This document shows positions 44,458-56,020 of a DNA stretch of 64,000 nt, piece by piece. The position numbers and the translations under genes are program-made. Positions within the stretch are counted from its first letter, which is position 1. The number at the start of each line of letters is the position of its first letter. The notes beneath the pieces are model-generated. The model did not search any database. It worked only from the letters and a program-made list of their open reading frames with translations, and was not told where the DNA came from. The stretch comes from Mycothermus thermophilus (Eukaryota; Ascomycota; Sordariomycetes; Sordariales; Chaetomiaceae): assembly GCA_011316235.1 (NCBI GenBank), contig QQBE01000003.1, positions 1,118,298 to 1,182,297 on the forward strand, read 5' to 3'.

Positions 44458-45252
44458 ATGCAACAGCCAATCCCCCTCCCTCCTACCCTCGACTCCATCA
44501 CCGCCACCTCCCCCATCCACCGCCTCTCCCCGGCCGAGTTCCGCGCCCTCCTCGACGCCGCGACAGACGCAAAAACGAAAGCCTACTGCCCGTACAGCAA
44601 GTTCCACGTCGGCGCGGCGCTCTTGTTGGGGCCACCACCACCATCACAGACCGAGGGGGAGAAGAAGAAGCAGCAAGAGGAGGAGGACCCGACAATCGTC
44701 ATCGGCGCAAACGTCGAAAACGCAAGCTACCCCGTGGGCACCTGCGCCGAGAGGGTCGCGCTGGGGAAAGCCGTGGTGGAAGGGTACCATGTCACGAGAG
44801 GGTTCCGGGCGGTGGCGATCGCGACGGACGCCGAGACGCCGGCGAGTCCGTGTGGGATGTGTCGGCAATTGTGAGTCTCTCCCCTTCCTGGTTCTCGCTT
44901 TCGTGTAAGAACTCTCATCTCTCCCCGATCCGGGTGGTTGGAAGGGGGGGGGGGAGAGAGTGTGTGCGGCTTGAAAGAAAGAGAGAGGTTGTGTTACGTA
45001 TGCTAACGTTCGATCTTTCTTTTCTAGCATCCGCGAATTCTGCGACCTCTCCACGCCCATCATCATGTTTGACAAGTCGAGCAATTTCATCGTCCTCAAG
45101 CTGGAAGACGTATGTCTCTTCCCTGTCCTTTCCCTCCCTCTCTTCCTCCTCGCCAATCATGCTCAGCAAACTGACAATTCTTGCCACAGCTTCTCCCGCT
45201 ATCCTTCGGCCCCTCCAACCTGGGCGTTTCTGACCCGGCCAGGTTGGGGTAA
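44458..45252 (+). CDS. Cytidine deaminase
   Basis: Zinc enzyme converting cytidine and deoxycytidine to uridine forms in pyrimidine salvage; cytosolic. Model join(44458..44870,45028..45109,45190..45252), 185 aa. Motifs: AYCPYSKFHVGAALL (substrate and fold), ANVENASYPVGTCAERVALGKAV containing the catalytic Cys-Ala-Glu, and SPCGMCRQF with the paired zinc cysteines, which is split by intron 1 inside the Phe codon. The C-terminus LLPLSFGPSNLG matches the family. A Pro/Glu/Lys/Gln-rich insert of about 20 residues (GPPPPSQTEGEKKKQQ) sits in the hairpin after the first motif. Intron donors gtgagt and gtatgt, first branch gctaac. Length is slightly above the usual 130-150 residues because of the insert and N-terminal extension. 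Confidence 0.95.
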
Positions 45253-45972
45253 CAACAGGCCTGATTGTCTGCCCCATTGATTAAACTATACTTCCAGGAG
45301 GCCGTACGTACCTAGGCAGGTGGAGAAGTCCCATGATGGATAGGCATTGGGTCATCACCACATTGTTGGTATTGAACAAAGCGCTTATCTGTGTTGTTGT
45401 TGGAGTTTGGAGTTGGGGTTCGGTTGGGAGTTGAACAAGGTACTCATCATTACATACAAGTTCCGAGTGGGTTGCATTGTGGCCTTGGAGAGCAAAGGTG
45501 TGAGGGGTTGGGTTATGGTGTAGAGGAGAGGAGCAATCCTCATCTTTGGGATTAAGGAGAATGAAGAATGAGTGGAGCACGTCAGCATTCTGATTCTTGC
45601 CAACGAAGAATTGCTTGCTATAAGCCCAACTGGGACACGAATAATCCTAGGAACCAGTCGATGATGATGCTTGAGACACACAAAGTCGCTATGCATTCCC
45701 CGATCTCACCATTTAGGAATGAAAATCAATATACCTATGTTGAAGCGATGCATGTCCAAAGGAATGGTGGTATCTGATGCTGTCCTGCCCTGTTCCTCTG
45801 CCAATATCCCGACCAACGCAAACTCCATATTCCTCCATTCATCCTTTGACTCCATTGAAACGACACAAACCAAAACCCGATAACTAAACAACCAAAACAA
45901 TCCTCCCTCCTACTTCCTTGATCCTTAAACACCAAACCTCCCCATAATTCCCTGCCTCAGAAACCCACCAAC
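45253..45972. other. Convergent spacer between cytidine deaminase and FYVE-RING genes
   Basis: Both genes end here. Only short frames. A gtacgtacctaggcagg block lies at about 45303. Confidence 0.6.
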
Positions 45973-47919
45973 TCAATACCCAAACCCATCATGCTGATGC
46001 ATCGGACACCGGCCCGGATGCCGTTCCCACCACGCGTCAATGCACGCCTTGTGGAACCTGCACAAGCACTCCAGCCTCGCCATGGCCACGCCCACCTCGA
46101 ACTCCTCGAGGCAGATGGAGCACTCGGCCGAGTCGACGCAGTCCTTCTCGGTCGCCTTGTACGGGAACATGCCCGTCAGACGGGGCAAGACGGGCGCCGA
46201 ATCGTCACCCGAGTCCGTCCTTGACGGCCCACCGTACCGGCTGTGCGAGGTAATGCAGCTCGTGATGTGCGCCTCGCGGAGGGACTCGAAGTTGGGCAGC
46301 GTGCGCGGCGGGAGCTCGCGGTGGCAGACGGGGCATTCGTCTTCTTCGGGGATCGGAGGCGGGCGATGGTGGCGATGGCGGTGACGATGGCGAGAGGAGC
46401 TGCTGGATGGGGTGGATGGTCCCGCTATCGCGGCTGAGGAGGGACCGGCGTGGTCGCTAATGTCGAGCATGGAGCGGTAGCCTGGGTGTGTGTCATAGGA
46501 TTGAGTTGAGGAGGAAGGTAGGTAAGAGCCAGGCGGGGTGCCCCAGAGGACGCGGCTCTCTGGGCTGCGAGGAGGCGGGGGCCGTGGACGGGAGGAGGAT
46601 GAGGTTCCCGGGTGCTGGGACAGGTTAGATGAGAGTACACGACATGGTGGGATATTCAGGCAGGATCGTGACATACCATGGTGGCACTTCGACTCCTCGT
46701 CTGGGCGTCACTCGCAGCGCCGGAGCCAAAGTACAGGTTCCAGAGAGTGGGCCTCTGCTCCGCCTGGATCGAGGAGGTCGGACTGGCAGGAGATCTGGGC
46801 TGGGGCCCCGGGACCTGGGGAGGTGCCGTGTTCGGGTCAGGGACGCAAGGATTGCAAAGCCTGACCCTCTCACCTCCACCAAGTTCGGGATACCAGCCTT
46901 GGCTGTCGAGGAGCGAGAGAGACGGACCCTGAGGCACAGGCCGAGGCGTCCCTGGAGGCCGAACGATGTATTGACTGGGGATCGTAATACGGTGCGGCGA
47001 GCAGGAGTTGCAGACCACCCGACCACATTTGCTGACATCATGATGAGCTACAGGTCGTTGGTATTCAATACATCCAGCAGCACACTTACCGGCAGTGGTG
47101 TTTCCGAACAAAGATGCTGAACTGGGTACCGCAGATGGGGCAGTACGTGACCTCTGAATCGGGCTGCCACCTGGGCAGGACAATCTGAGGAGGGGCGGGC
47201 TGGGTTGGTGCGGCCGGTGGCGTTGACGATGGGACAGCTGCGGTAGGTCTCGAGACCAGTCTAGACGCTGGCGATGGGCTAGGCGTGGAGGTGTTGGTGA
47301 CCTGAGGCTCGGCCGGCCCGCTGATGCTTAGCCCGGGACCGCGGATGGGCAGTTCGGACGTGAGAGTTGGACCGGGAGTCTCTCGCTCCTCCTCTCCGGG
47401 TTGGGTTGAAGGCTGAGGAGAGGAGTTGCCGGTGTATGTGGCTGGACGATCCGAGACTTCCTGGAGAACGGACGGCTCTGGGACAGCCGGTTCTGATGCT
47501 GTCGAGATGTTCACTGAGGGAGTACTACCCCCTCCCGACGATGGGAATGCCTGGCCTGGGCCGACGTCATCATTGTTGTTCTGTCCCTCTCCCAGTGAAG
47601 AGATATTGCCGATCTCGGCTTGGTGTTGGACTTGCTCTGGCGTTGTCCCCGACTCTTGGGTGCCCTCGCCGTGTGACTCGTCTTGATGCTCGTCATGATG
47701 ATCGGATTCGGTGAGCGCCCGTTCGACGATGTGTGTGGGGCAGTCAAAGTAGCGCTCGCATTCCCGGTCGTTGAAGCGCGGGGTTCGCCATGGGCAGATG
47801 GGGTTCGGCTGTTGGAGAGGGTCGGGACGGCTGCTTGTGGACTCGGAGTCGAGATGCGTCTCGAAGACGAACGCGTTGGTTGGCCGAGACGACGAGTCTC
47901 CAGGATCAGGAGTAGCCAT
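45973..47919 (-). CDS. FYVE and RING domain E3 ubiquitin ligase, Pib1 architecture
   Basis: Predicted PI3P-binding ubiquitin ligase of endosome or vacuole membranes. Model complement(join(45973..46614,46677..47031,47090..47919)), 608 aa, from ATG 47919 (context gccATGG; an in-frame ATG at 47973 would add 18 residues). Residues 1-250 are acidic and Ser/Pro-rich. The FYVE domain (about 250-330) carries CPICGTQFSIF, the PI3P-binding RKHHCR (split by intron 1 within the last Arg codon) and KCGRVVCNSCS. A linker holds a second Cys/His cluster (CPVCHRELPP ... HITSCITSH). The C-terminal RING (about 561-603) reads CSICLEEFEVG ... LECLCRFHKACIDAWW ... CPMH. It is the ZNRF-like variant in which the fourth ligand is Cys and the last is His. 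Introns 46615..46675 and 47032..47089; donors gtatgt and gtaagt. Same domain order as yeast Pib1 though much longer. Confidence 0.9.
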
Positions 47920-49717
47920 GGCTGGTGAGGTGGAGGAGCATGCAGTGAAGCCGGAGTGATGCGATGTCTCCAAGGAGATGGTTATCGGAAGCGTCCCGCG
48001 GAGGAAGATATCAGGATGTCAAAGGTGACATGTCCGAGGTAAAGTGGATGAAGATGCAGGAGAGTGGAGGTTGTTGGTGAGGAACGGCGATGACAGGAGC
48101 GGCTGAAGGGATGTGCTGGTGGTGGATTTCATCCCCGCAAACAAGGCATCCGAATGTCGAGCCTCACGTAGGGATGCCTTGATCTGGCTTGGCCACCGAC
48201 AGCGCCAGGCAACGTCGACGGGAATCTGGGGGTTGGAGACGGCGGGAGTTGGAGAAAGGGTGGGGCTGCTCGGCTGCGGTCCGTCGGCCTAAGGCTCTCA
48301 TCAGCACGTCTCCATGCTGATATCATCCATCCCTGCACAACCCATCGCATCCCCCCGTTGACGCTTATCTCCTCGCTCGCCAGGTCATCTCATGCCAACA
48401 CCTGAACATCGAGGCACGCTCTGTCTTGACAAAACACTCAAAAATATCGACGACATCTTATAAACATCAGATGTCATTTGAATCCGGTGAACGACATGCC
48501 GAAGCAGCCTGGCAGCGCTAGGCGAGTTCGTGATGCTTAGCACAAGATGCAAACACCGGCACGTCCTCGGTTGGCTCGGTCAATCCAACCTGGAAGATAT
48601 CAATCAAATCAATGAAGAAACTCGGACTTCATAACACCCTCGTCAATGACAATATGACAAAAGAACTGCTCGCGCGATTCTCTAAATCCATCTGCGATTT
48701 AGCGACTCAAGACATGACGCGGCCTTCATCATCTCCCCGAGTTCTAGTGTACAGTCCCACTCTGGTCCCCCATCAAGCCCATCAAGGCGTCACGACACCT
48801 GAACCATTTATCTCCCACAATATCCCGCTTCTTCGTTGCAAACGAAGCTTGCAATCTTGACCTTCATTATCTCCTGACAATCTCTGATCGAGAACAAAGT
48901 CCACATTTAGGGTTACCATATTCCGCACTACGTCAGTGAGGAGCTTAGCTCGGTTCTTTTTCAAGCACTTGCCTGAAACAAGCGCAAAACGCAAGCGTGC
49001 CTCCGTCATCAACTAAACTCAACCATGGGGCAGCTCGAGACAGCCGAACTGCGCAAGAATCAGAAGGGGAGTTTCTCTCCTGAGGCAAGGGATGACGAGA
49101 ATCCACTCTCATCAGCTGGTGATAGTTGGATAGCAGACTGACTGCGCAGCGCCAAACACACAAATCTCAAAGGCAAGAATCACACGTAATTAACATCCAG
49201 ATCCGCAGTTGAGTTTTAAATCATGTCAATTCATGCCGCCAGACGTGTCCGCAAACACAGCCCAACGGGTAAGAGAAGAACCACGCCTATTCCAACTGGC
49301 GCGCCGCCCTGTCTAAATGTGTGCGTTCCCAAGAAATCCCAATCAAACTTTGTGTGTGTCCAACATTTGCCAACCAGTAGCTCGTCCAAGATCTTTGCGA
49401 CAAAGAGAAGCAGAACCCCAATTCGCCTGGAAAGATATTGACAGAAGGTAAAGCAAAAAACACATCTCTTCCCTGTCCAAAAAAAATAAAAAAATAAAAA
49501 AAACACCAAACACCTCGTCCCCGAAGAATTAATAATATGAACCGCAAAGAAGCGAATGTAAGAAGCAGATAAAAAAGACAAATGAACCAGAGCGCGCTTG
49601 GGGTTCGGGTATAAAGTCCAGGTCGTTGTTCTCCCACGCCGCCTCACGCATCTTACACCACTTCCTCACCACTCCCCATCATCCACAACTCCCACCATCC
49701 CATCAAACCTCCCCACC
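47920..49717. other. Spacer upstream of FYVE-RING gene
   Basis: FYVE-RING promoter and then the 3' region of the next minus-strand gene. The A/T tract at 49478-49503 lies in the latter. No supportable gene. Confidence 0.5.
49478..49503 (+). repeat. A-rich tract with interspersed T
   Basis: Runs of 7-8 A separated by single T residues (aaaaaataaaaaaat pattern). It is probably part of the 3' flank of the gene at 49718-50122. Confidence 0.7.
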
Positions 49718-50122
49718 TTAAGCGAGCATAGCGACAGCGCCGATAACACCACCAACCAGCACCGCCCTCTGGACAAACAACCCGCCGGCAGCACCCGTCG
49801 GGATGGCCGTCTCGGTAGTCGTGGGCTCGGAGCCGGCGGCGGTGGTGGTGCTGGTGAGCGACTTGGTGGTGTAGCTCGGGATGTACGAGCCGGTGCTGGA
49901 CTCGTAGGTCGGGAAGCTGGAGCCGTACGAGGTGCTGGTGGTGGTCTCGACGACGGTCGACGTCGACAGCGGGCAGTTGGTCGCCGTCGGGTTGCACTCG
50001 GTGATGGTGACCGTCTTGGTCATGGTCGAGGTCGAGGTGACAGTCGTGTCGATCTCCTCCTCGGCGTAGGCGCGGGCGGCCAGGGTGGTGGCGACGAGGG
50101 CGAGGATGGTCTTGAGCTGCAT
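49718..50122 (-). CDS. Small GPI-anchored Ser/Thr-rich surface protein
   Basis: Single exon, 134 aa. Signal peptide MQLKTILALVATTLAARAYA (cleavage after AYA). The mature part is dominated by Thr, Ser and Val (TTVTSTSTMTKTVTITEC), with two cysteines in TECNPTATNCPLS that could form one disulphide, and a Tyr/Ser stretch. The end is hydrophobic (AVLVGGVIGAVAMLA) after a small-residue GAAGG site, as expected of a GPI signal. Such proteins are heavily O-mannosylated wall or plasma membrane components. No enzymatic domain is present. The ATG at 50122 is the only start giving a signal peptide. Confidence 0.82.
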   Translation of the reverse strand: MQLKTILALVATTLAARAYAEEEIDTTVTSTSTMTKTVTITECNPTATNCPLSTSTVVETTTSTSYGSSFPTYESSTGSYIPSYTTKSLTSTTTAAGSEPTTTETAIPTGAAGGLFVQRAVLVGGVIGAVAMLA

Positions 50123-51899
50123 TTTGTTGGCTGGGGCTGACCCTGGAGTGTGTAGATGTGTGTTGGTGTTGTTGTCGTGGGTTTATTGACCGAGGGTCAC
50201 GGCAGCGGGACGTTGCTCAGGAATGGGCGAAGCACAACGAGACCTGCGTTTGAACAAGGAATGGCAAATGCTGAAAGTCGTCGAGGTAGGTAATTGGTAT
50301 CTCGGGCGTAGGTGTGCAAAAAAGGAGTGTCTGGCGAGATCGCCGGGCGTTTGGTTGGAAAGAGTGGATAGCAGCTGGGATGCGCTGGTGGGAGAAAGGG
50401 GAAAGAAAGGGAGAGGCGGAACGGGCGAGCTGGGGAGTCCAGTCCTTTTAGGGGTGGAAGGGAGGGACGTTGGGGGCTTGGTTGGGTCGGGGTAGCATTG
50501 TGCCTGGCGCGGCCCTGACGACGGGAGCTCTGGCAGAAGATTTGCTGACCCTGGTCGAGCGAAGCGCACCGAGCCACGATCGATTGAACCTGCATGGAAC
50601 AGGGAACTGGAATGGACCGCGACGGGAAGGAGCAAGGGAGCCGGGATCCAGGGACGAGAGCTACGTTCCTTGCAGGCTGCGAAGGGGTGGGTACCCATTT
50701 CTGCAGGAACCAACCTCTGATTGGCTGCCGGCTCTCTGCCGCCAGGGGTAGCGGGGCACCAACGTGTCTGTTAGCCAATAGAAGCTCGACGGTGGAGCAT
50801 GGTCCTTTGAGCAACGTCCGAACGCTCGCGCGGGTTGTGCGTGGTGACTTGGCAGCTCTGGCCAGCGGCAACTTGACAAGTCATCTTCCGGATGGCGAGA
50901 AACGCATGTCGACAAGAAAAAGCGCAAATCATGAACTTGAAAAGAGAAGATTTTTTTTTCTGCAGTTTTTGCGATGTCCTTGCCACTTCCATTGCCGGCC
51001 GAATGATACTTTCGACGTGTCCAGGCTGCAGTTCCTGAAGCCGGTTGGCAGGACTAACACGGCACATCCGGCACATCTCAGCTCATCCAACGTTGGGGGC
51101 TCAGCGACATAAGATGTCACCATCAGACAGATTACATGCAGCAGCCTGTGCCGCACTTGTGTCGCCAACGCACCAAGCCCAAAAAAAGGCTGAAGCTGGA
51201 TGAGAGAGAAAAAGACGGCGTCGGCGGCGGGGCAACTCACAGCTGCGCCATTCATAAGAAAAAAAACAAACTGACCAACGCTGTGCGTCACGCCGGCCCG
51301 TGCAGCAGGCCACGACCGGCGCAGCACCGCGGACGCGGGCACAGAACACAAAAGAACAAAATGCGAGCTGCCGCCGCCGTTGTCTGGTGCCATATGAAGG
51401 GGAGATGCAGGAAGTTGTGCTGTGAACCAGTTTCCCAGGATCCTGGCATGAAACCACCACGAGAGCTTGGCACAAAGGTTATTTCGGCGTGTGCTGCGGC
51501 GAGCAAGGTCAATCCAAGAAGCACAAGCCCCTCCGCAATCACACCGAAGATTGCGCTCCTGGGCATCCCCACGCCGGTTTGGCGGTCGAGTCTGCCAAGC
51601 GGCAGATTCTGGATCCTCGCTCAACCTTGGACATTCTGGAATGTCCTATCTCTTCGAGGGAATCTTGCACTCTGAAGGACAATGAATGATCCGAGTAGCA
51701 CGAGGACAGGACAGCCTTGAAACGAAACATCAAAGCCATAAACACAATGTGGATTGTTGTGTGGATTGTCCCTCGGCTAAACAAAGGCTGCTGATCTGAT
51801 CAACACACCTGATTACCGTCTCCGCTGGGCCAATCTGCCTGCTCGTTCCACAGATCATCTCCGACGAAACAACCACCCGACGAACCGTCAACTGATCGG
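50123..51899. other. Spacer with short overlapping frames
   Basis: Promoter of the GPI protein and the 3' flank of the next minus gene. Frames up to 230 codons (minus 50929-51624) have no recognisable content. A minus frame from ATG 51566 begins with a hydrophobic signal-like stretch but then runs into low-complexity sequence. Confidence 0.45.
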
Positions 51900-52655
51900 T
51901 TACCGGGCTTGACCCTGTCCCGGCAACTCGGCGCCCCGCTGATGCTGATTCTGATGCTGATGCTGCTGCTGCTGTTGCTGCTCCTCCGGACTCGACCCAC
52001 GGACATCCGGATGCGATCCCATCTGCGGCGGCGGCGGGGGCGGCGGGGGCGGAAGACACTTGGTGACCCCAAATCCGCAGCGGGAGCAGACACAATTGCG
52101 GCAACATTCTGCCGAAGGCAATGAGCCACCACCCCTTGCAGGATGGGTAGGATCGTTGTTGCCGTTGTTGCGAACCACGCCACGGCAGCCTGGACTCTCA
52201 GCCACGCCCCTCTGCCCTGGCGTCTCGGGTGGCTGCTGTAAAACCATGGCCTCGTCAACTGGGTACGGCGGCGCAGGCGTCTCGGTGCCCGTGGTGGGGG
52301 CGGCGACGGCAGCAGCAGCAGCAGCAGCAGCGAGATGCCGTTGTTTCTCCTGTTCCAGCTCCCGCCGGTCCTGGTCTCGCCAGCGTTGTCGCTCCTCCAG
52401 CAGGCTCTGCTGGAGCGTCAGGCAGAGGGATGTCAGTGCATCCTCGGCTTTGACCTTGGAATTGATCAGTTCGGCTTGGGCATCTTGTTCGCGGGGTCGT
52501 GATGATCGAGAGGCTGACGAGTGATGGTGGTGGTGATGGTGGTAGTCGTGGTCGTGGTCGTGGTGCCGTCGGTGGGAGTGATTAGGTCTCCTCTTTTTCT
52601 TCTTCCTCCGGTGTTTCTCGGGTAGGAGGGGGAGAAGCAGGCCGATGAGGCACAT
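51900..52655 (-). CDS. His- and Cys-rich protein of unknown function
   Basis: Not recognised. 251 aa from the ATG at 52655; the frame stays open upstream to 52724 but has no further ATG. It starts with a short hydrophobic segment (MCLIGLLLPLLP) directly followed by a basic KHRRKKKKRR block. Then comes a His/Asp-rich run (about 17 His within 30 residues). A coiled, Glu/Arg/Gln-rich helix follows (LQQSLLEERQRWRDQDRRELEQEKQR), then a poly-Ala tract coded by GCA/GCC-type repeats. A cysteine cluster reads ECCRNCVCSRCGFGVTKC. A proline run and a Gln/His-rich end close the protein. The His run and Cys cluster suggest metal binding. The N-terminus could be a membrane anchor. The composition is low complexity throughout, so the gene is likely but its function is open. 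Confidence 0.55.
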   Translation of the reverse strand: MCLIGLLLPLLPEKHRRKKKKRRPNHSHRRHHDHDHDYHHHHHHHSSASRSSRPREQDAQAELINSKVKAEDALTSLCLTLQQSLLEERQRWRDQDRRELEQEKQRHLAAAAAAAAVAAPTTGTETPAPPYPVDEAMVLQQPPETPGQRGVAESPGCRGVVRNNGNNDPTHPARGGGSLPSAECCRNCVCSRCGFGVTKCLPPPPPPPPPQMGSHPDVRGSSPEEQQQQQQHQHQNQHQRGAELPGQGQAR

Positions 52656-54991
52656 AAGAGCGTGGTCGCAACGAGGTGGGTATGAGACGTCAAGTTGGAA
52701 TGGCTGCTCGCCTGCTCCAGTCAACCTCGATGGGCATCAGGCGCCGCGGTCGCGGCCTTGTTTTAAGCACCTCATCCCTCGCCGTAGATGACTCGACACA
52801 GAAGGACCTCGTTCCGGCAATCGTGATGCAGACGAGGAGGTTCAAGTAAAGCGATTCTTTGTTATATCCACAGGTCAGTCTTTGTGGTATCGCAGCGACT
52901 AGTCACTTGCACAATGAGATGTCAATGAGAGATGCATCGATGTCAACGAGGCTGGTCTGACGCACCAACGTTGAGTTACCGGATTGGGACATGTTTGCTT
53001 GAGGCCTTACATCAAATTGTCTCAACTTACCGGTCTACCTCACGATGTCGCATGGATTTTACCTGACATTATTCGAGATACATCATGGCTCTTTATTCAA
53101 CTTCTCAAAGACCTCCAACATCGCCTTGCTGAATGCAGATGTTTTGGGCTCCGCTGTGATTAACTAGCAAATACATACGTCCACCACATCCCACGTTAAA
53201 TCTCATAATCTTGGTACATCCAAGATTTCTGTTAGTAGATATGCCGTCCTTCCCCCGGAGCCTTATTTGGGGCCGACTCGGCTCCGTCTTGCTTCTCGTG
53301 GCCTCGAGACTGGCCGTTCTTGGGGCGATGTTGCCTCCTGCGTGAGTGTCGACGCTTCTTCTTTTTCGGACCTTCTTCAAACCACACACACCCTAGAAAG
53401 CACGAGCCTAGCTTCATGATGTGATAGAAACGAGATGCACCCAATTTATGTTTTAAACTGAGAAGTGCTTAAGGAGAAGCAAATGAGGTCGAGGGCAACG
53501 GTTGGTCACTCGCTGCTACGGCAGATCAAGGCAACAGGACAGTTGAGAAGAACAAACCGCTGTCACGAGATGTATGGTCACGGCCAGAGTGTGGAAGAGA
53601 ATCTGAGCTATGCAAAATACCGTCGAACTGGGCACTTTTCAATCATGAATTGTGCATTCGTGGGAGCCACCTGTTTATGTATTCTTGCCTGGGATGGGAC
53701 ACCCAATGTTGTCCATGGCCAGCTTGATGACCGAGAATACCTTACCCCAAGATTCGCCGCCATGCATCCGAACGAACCGTTGTCAGGGAGGTGCGCTTCC
53801 CACTGGCCAATCCTGACTTTTGTCAGTGAGTGAAGATTAAGTATCGGGAGCACAACGTCGGACTCCAGTCACCAATGATAAGCGGGCACGACGTGCACTC
53901 TTCCTCCAAAAGGAACCATCTCCGGATATAAGGCATGCGCCATAACTCGGTCTGCATTTATGACCAAAGAGTTGATAAACCGGTTTGTTGTGAGTTGGCG
54001 TTGTCGCAGTTGAGCCCTTGCCAGATCGGGAAGAGCCAGGGCCAGTAGTGGAAGGCCCCCTGTGTACTGTACAGTACATACATAACTTGAGTATACTCTA
54101 CTTACACCAGTAAGGACCTGAGGTAAGGCCGCCGATGCGAGTCCAATTAGCAATTGGACCTTCGAGCTCTTCTAAGTTCGCTTGGAGCGAAACGGATCCA
54201 TCAAGAAGGGGCCGCAGAGTCCACACTGGGAGTTTTGTTGGACCCTGGCGACTTGTGTGTGGCGGTGGGGTTCTCACAATGGAAAAGCGACGAGCCACGG
54301 AGTATGCCCTGAAAGGTACAACGGCCATGGAGGTCAGCGACGAAACTTGGCTACCTGACCTCAAGGGGTACTCCATCTGGATGATTGGAACGCATCTACA
54401 TGTTGGGTGCCCAGAAGCCATTTGTCCTCGGGATTGAAACAACTCAACAACCAGAGTGAAGGGGCTTGGAATCCAGTGACATGGAAGACCCGATGGGCCA
54501 GCCCAAAACTCAATTTCATGTCTGATGTCTATTTGACTGACTGGGTGGGCTGCGCATGTTCATCTAAGAGGTCTCGGTTCCTGGTCGGTAATATGGAACA
54601 GACCGGGGACCTGCTTTGGTGGCTCATCTTTAAATTACACAAAAAGGGAAAAAGAAATCTTGGAATATATGATATAAAGCTGTGTATCCAGAAGCGAAGC
54701 AAGCTTCTGTGAACTTTCTCGCCCCAAACACCCGAGTTACACGTTAAGACTGTGAGACCCTATGTGCTATAGGAGTCGAGAGCTCGACTGAGAAACACGG
54801 CTGAAACATCTGGATCCCCAACTACAGCACCTACCCCGCAATCACACCGAGCTCCAACACCTCAGTCTGCCCCTCACTTCTTGAGAGCCCAACTTCATAC
54901 CCCACAACTTCACCTGGAACAACAAACCTATCGCATCTCAACACAACATCAACACCATCCTTGTACAGGGACCTCGCTAATAACAGACACC
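52656..54991. other. 2.3-kb spacer
   Basis: Divergent promoters of the His-rich gene and the SH3BGR-like gene. Only short frames of 65-125 codons on both strands, none with a recognisable motif. Moderately AT-rich from 52850 to 53450. Confidence 0.5.
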
Positions 54992-56020
54992 ATGGCGTCC
55001 GAAGGCAGCGAACCCGCCAAAACCTACTCCACTGACCCAGCCCTGTACATCTTCACCTCTCTGACGGCTGGTTCGTCGCACATCGTCACGGCCACCTCGC
55101 GCCTCGAAACCATCCTGCGCGCCAACCGTATCCCCTTCAAGGCCACCGACATCGCGACCGACGAGAAGGCGCGCATGCTCTGGGGCCGGCGCGCCGGTAA
55201 GGACCCCTCGGGTCGCCCGCGCAAGCTGCCCGGTCTCGTGCAGATGGGCATGGTGCTGGGCGACATTGTCGAGATTGAGGAGTGGAACGAGTACGGCGAG
55301 CTCAAGGACCACGTCACCATCTACTACGACGAGTTTACCCAGCCCTCCATCCACGAGGCCGCTTCCAAGCCCGTCGTCGGCCTCAATAAACCCGCCGCCA
55401 ACGCCGCAGCACCCACTTCCGCTGCGACAACCACGACCGGGACATCCTCCGCTCCCGCTCCTCCTCCACCCCCGGCACCACTAGCACCGGCGCCCAAGGC
55501 CGCAACAACGACAACAACAACAACAACAGCAAAAACATCCTCTTCCTCCCCAGCCCCCGCCGCTCTCCCGATCCGCAGCATCGCCGAAGAAGCCGCCGCC
55601 AAAGCAAAACAGGTCCATCTCCAAGCTTTGAGAGAAAAAGTCTACGGCAAGGGCGGCGCGCCGCCAAACAAGGACAAGGCCGAGACCAGCACCTCTTCCT
55701 CTTCCGCAACAGAAGCAAAACCCGAGTCAAACTCTGAAGCAACAACAACAACAACAACAACAACAAAAACACCATCACCATCATCCGCCGACGTCGACCC
55801 TCCCGTGACGGAGCTCCACGGAGCTAAAATAAAGAGCGCGAGCGCCGAGGAGATTGCTGCGGTAGAGAAGGCACAGGCAATCAAGGAGGAGGAAGAGGAG
55901 GAGGAAAGCGAAGAAGAAGAGGAAAGTGAGGAAAAGAGTGAGGAGGAAGAGAAGGGGAAGGCAGAGACAGGGGCGACAGGGGCGGGGGAGAACAAGACGG
56001 CCGGTTCCGTGAAGAATTGA
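54992..56020 (+). CDS. Thioredoxin-fold SH3BGR-like protein with long acidic tail
   Basis: Single exon, 342 aa from ATG 54992 (context caccATGG). The frame is open further up to an ATG at 54881, but that extension looks like a CA-rich leader. Residues about 15-110 (YIFTSLTAGSSHIVTATSRLETILRANRIPFKATDIATDEKARM ... PGLVQMGMVLGDIVEIEEWNEYGEL) fit the glutaredoxin/SH3BGR pattern: strand, long helix, strand with D.ATDE, a cis-Pro site and a final helix. The redox CxxC is absent, so it is probably a binding protein rather than an oxidoreductase. The rest is disordered: Ala/Pro/Thr low complexity with (CAA)n-coded Thr runs, a helix EEAAAKAKQVHLQALREKVYGK, and a Glu-rich tail. Partner unknown. Confidence 0.8.
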   Translation: MASEGSEPAKTYSTDPALYIFTSLTAGSSHIVTATSRLETILRANRIPFKATDIATDEKARMLWGRRAGKDPSGRPRKLPGLVQMGMVLGDIVEIEEWNEYGELKDHVTIYYDEFTQPSIHEAASKPVVGLNKPAANAAAPTSAATTTTGTSSAPAPPPPPAPLAPAPKAATTTTTTTTAKTSSSSPAPAALPIRSIAEEAAAKAKQVHLQALREKVYGKGGAPPNKDKAETSTSSSSATEAKPESNSEATTTTTTTTKTPSPSSADVDPPVTELHGAKIKSASAEEIAAVEKAQAIKEEEEEEESEEEEESEEKSEEEEKGKAETGATGAGENKTAGSVKN

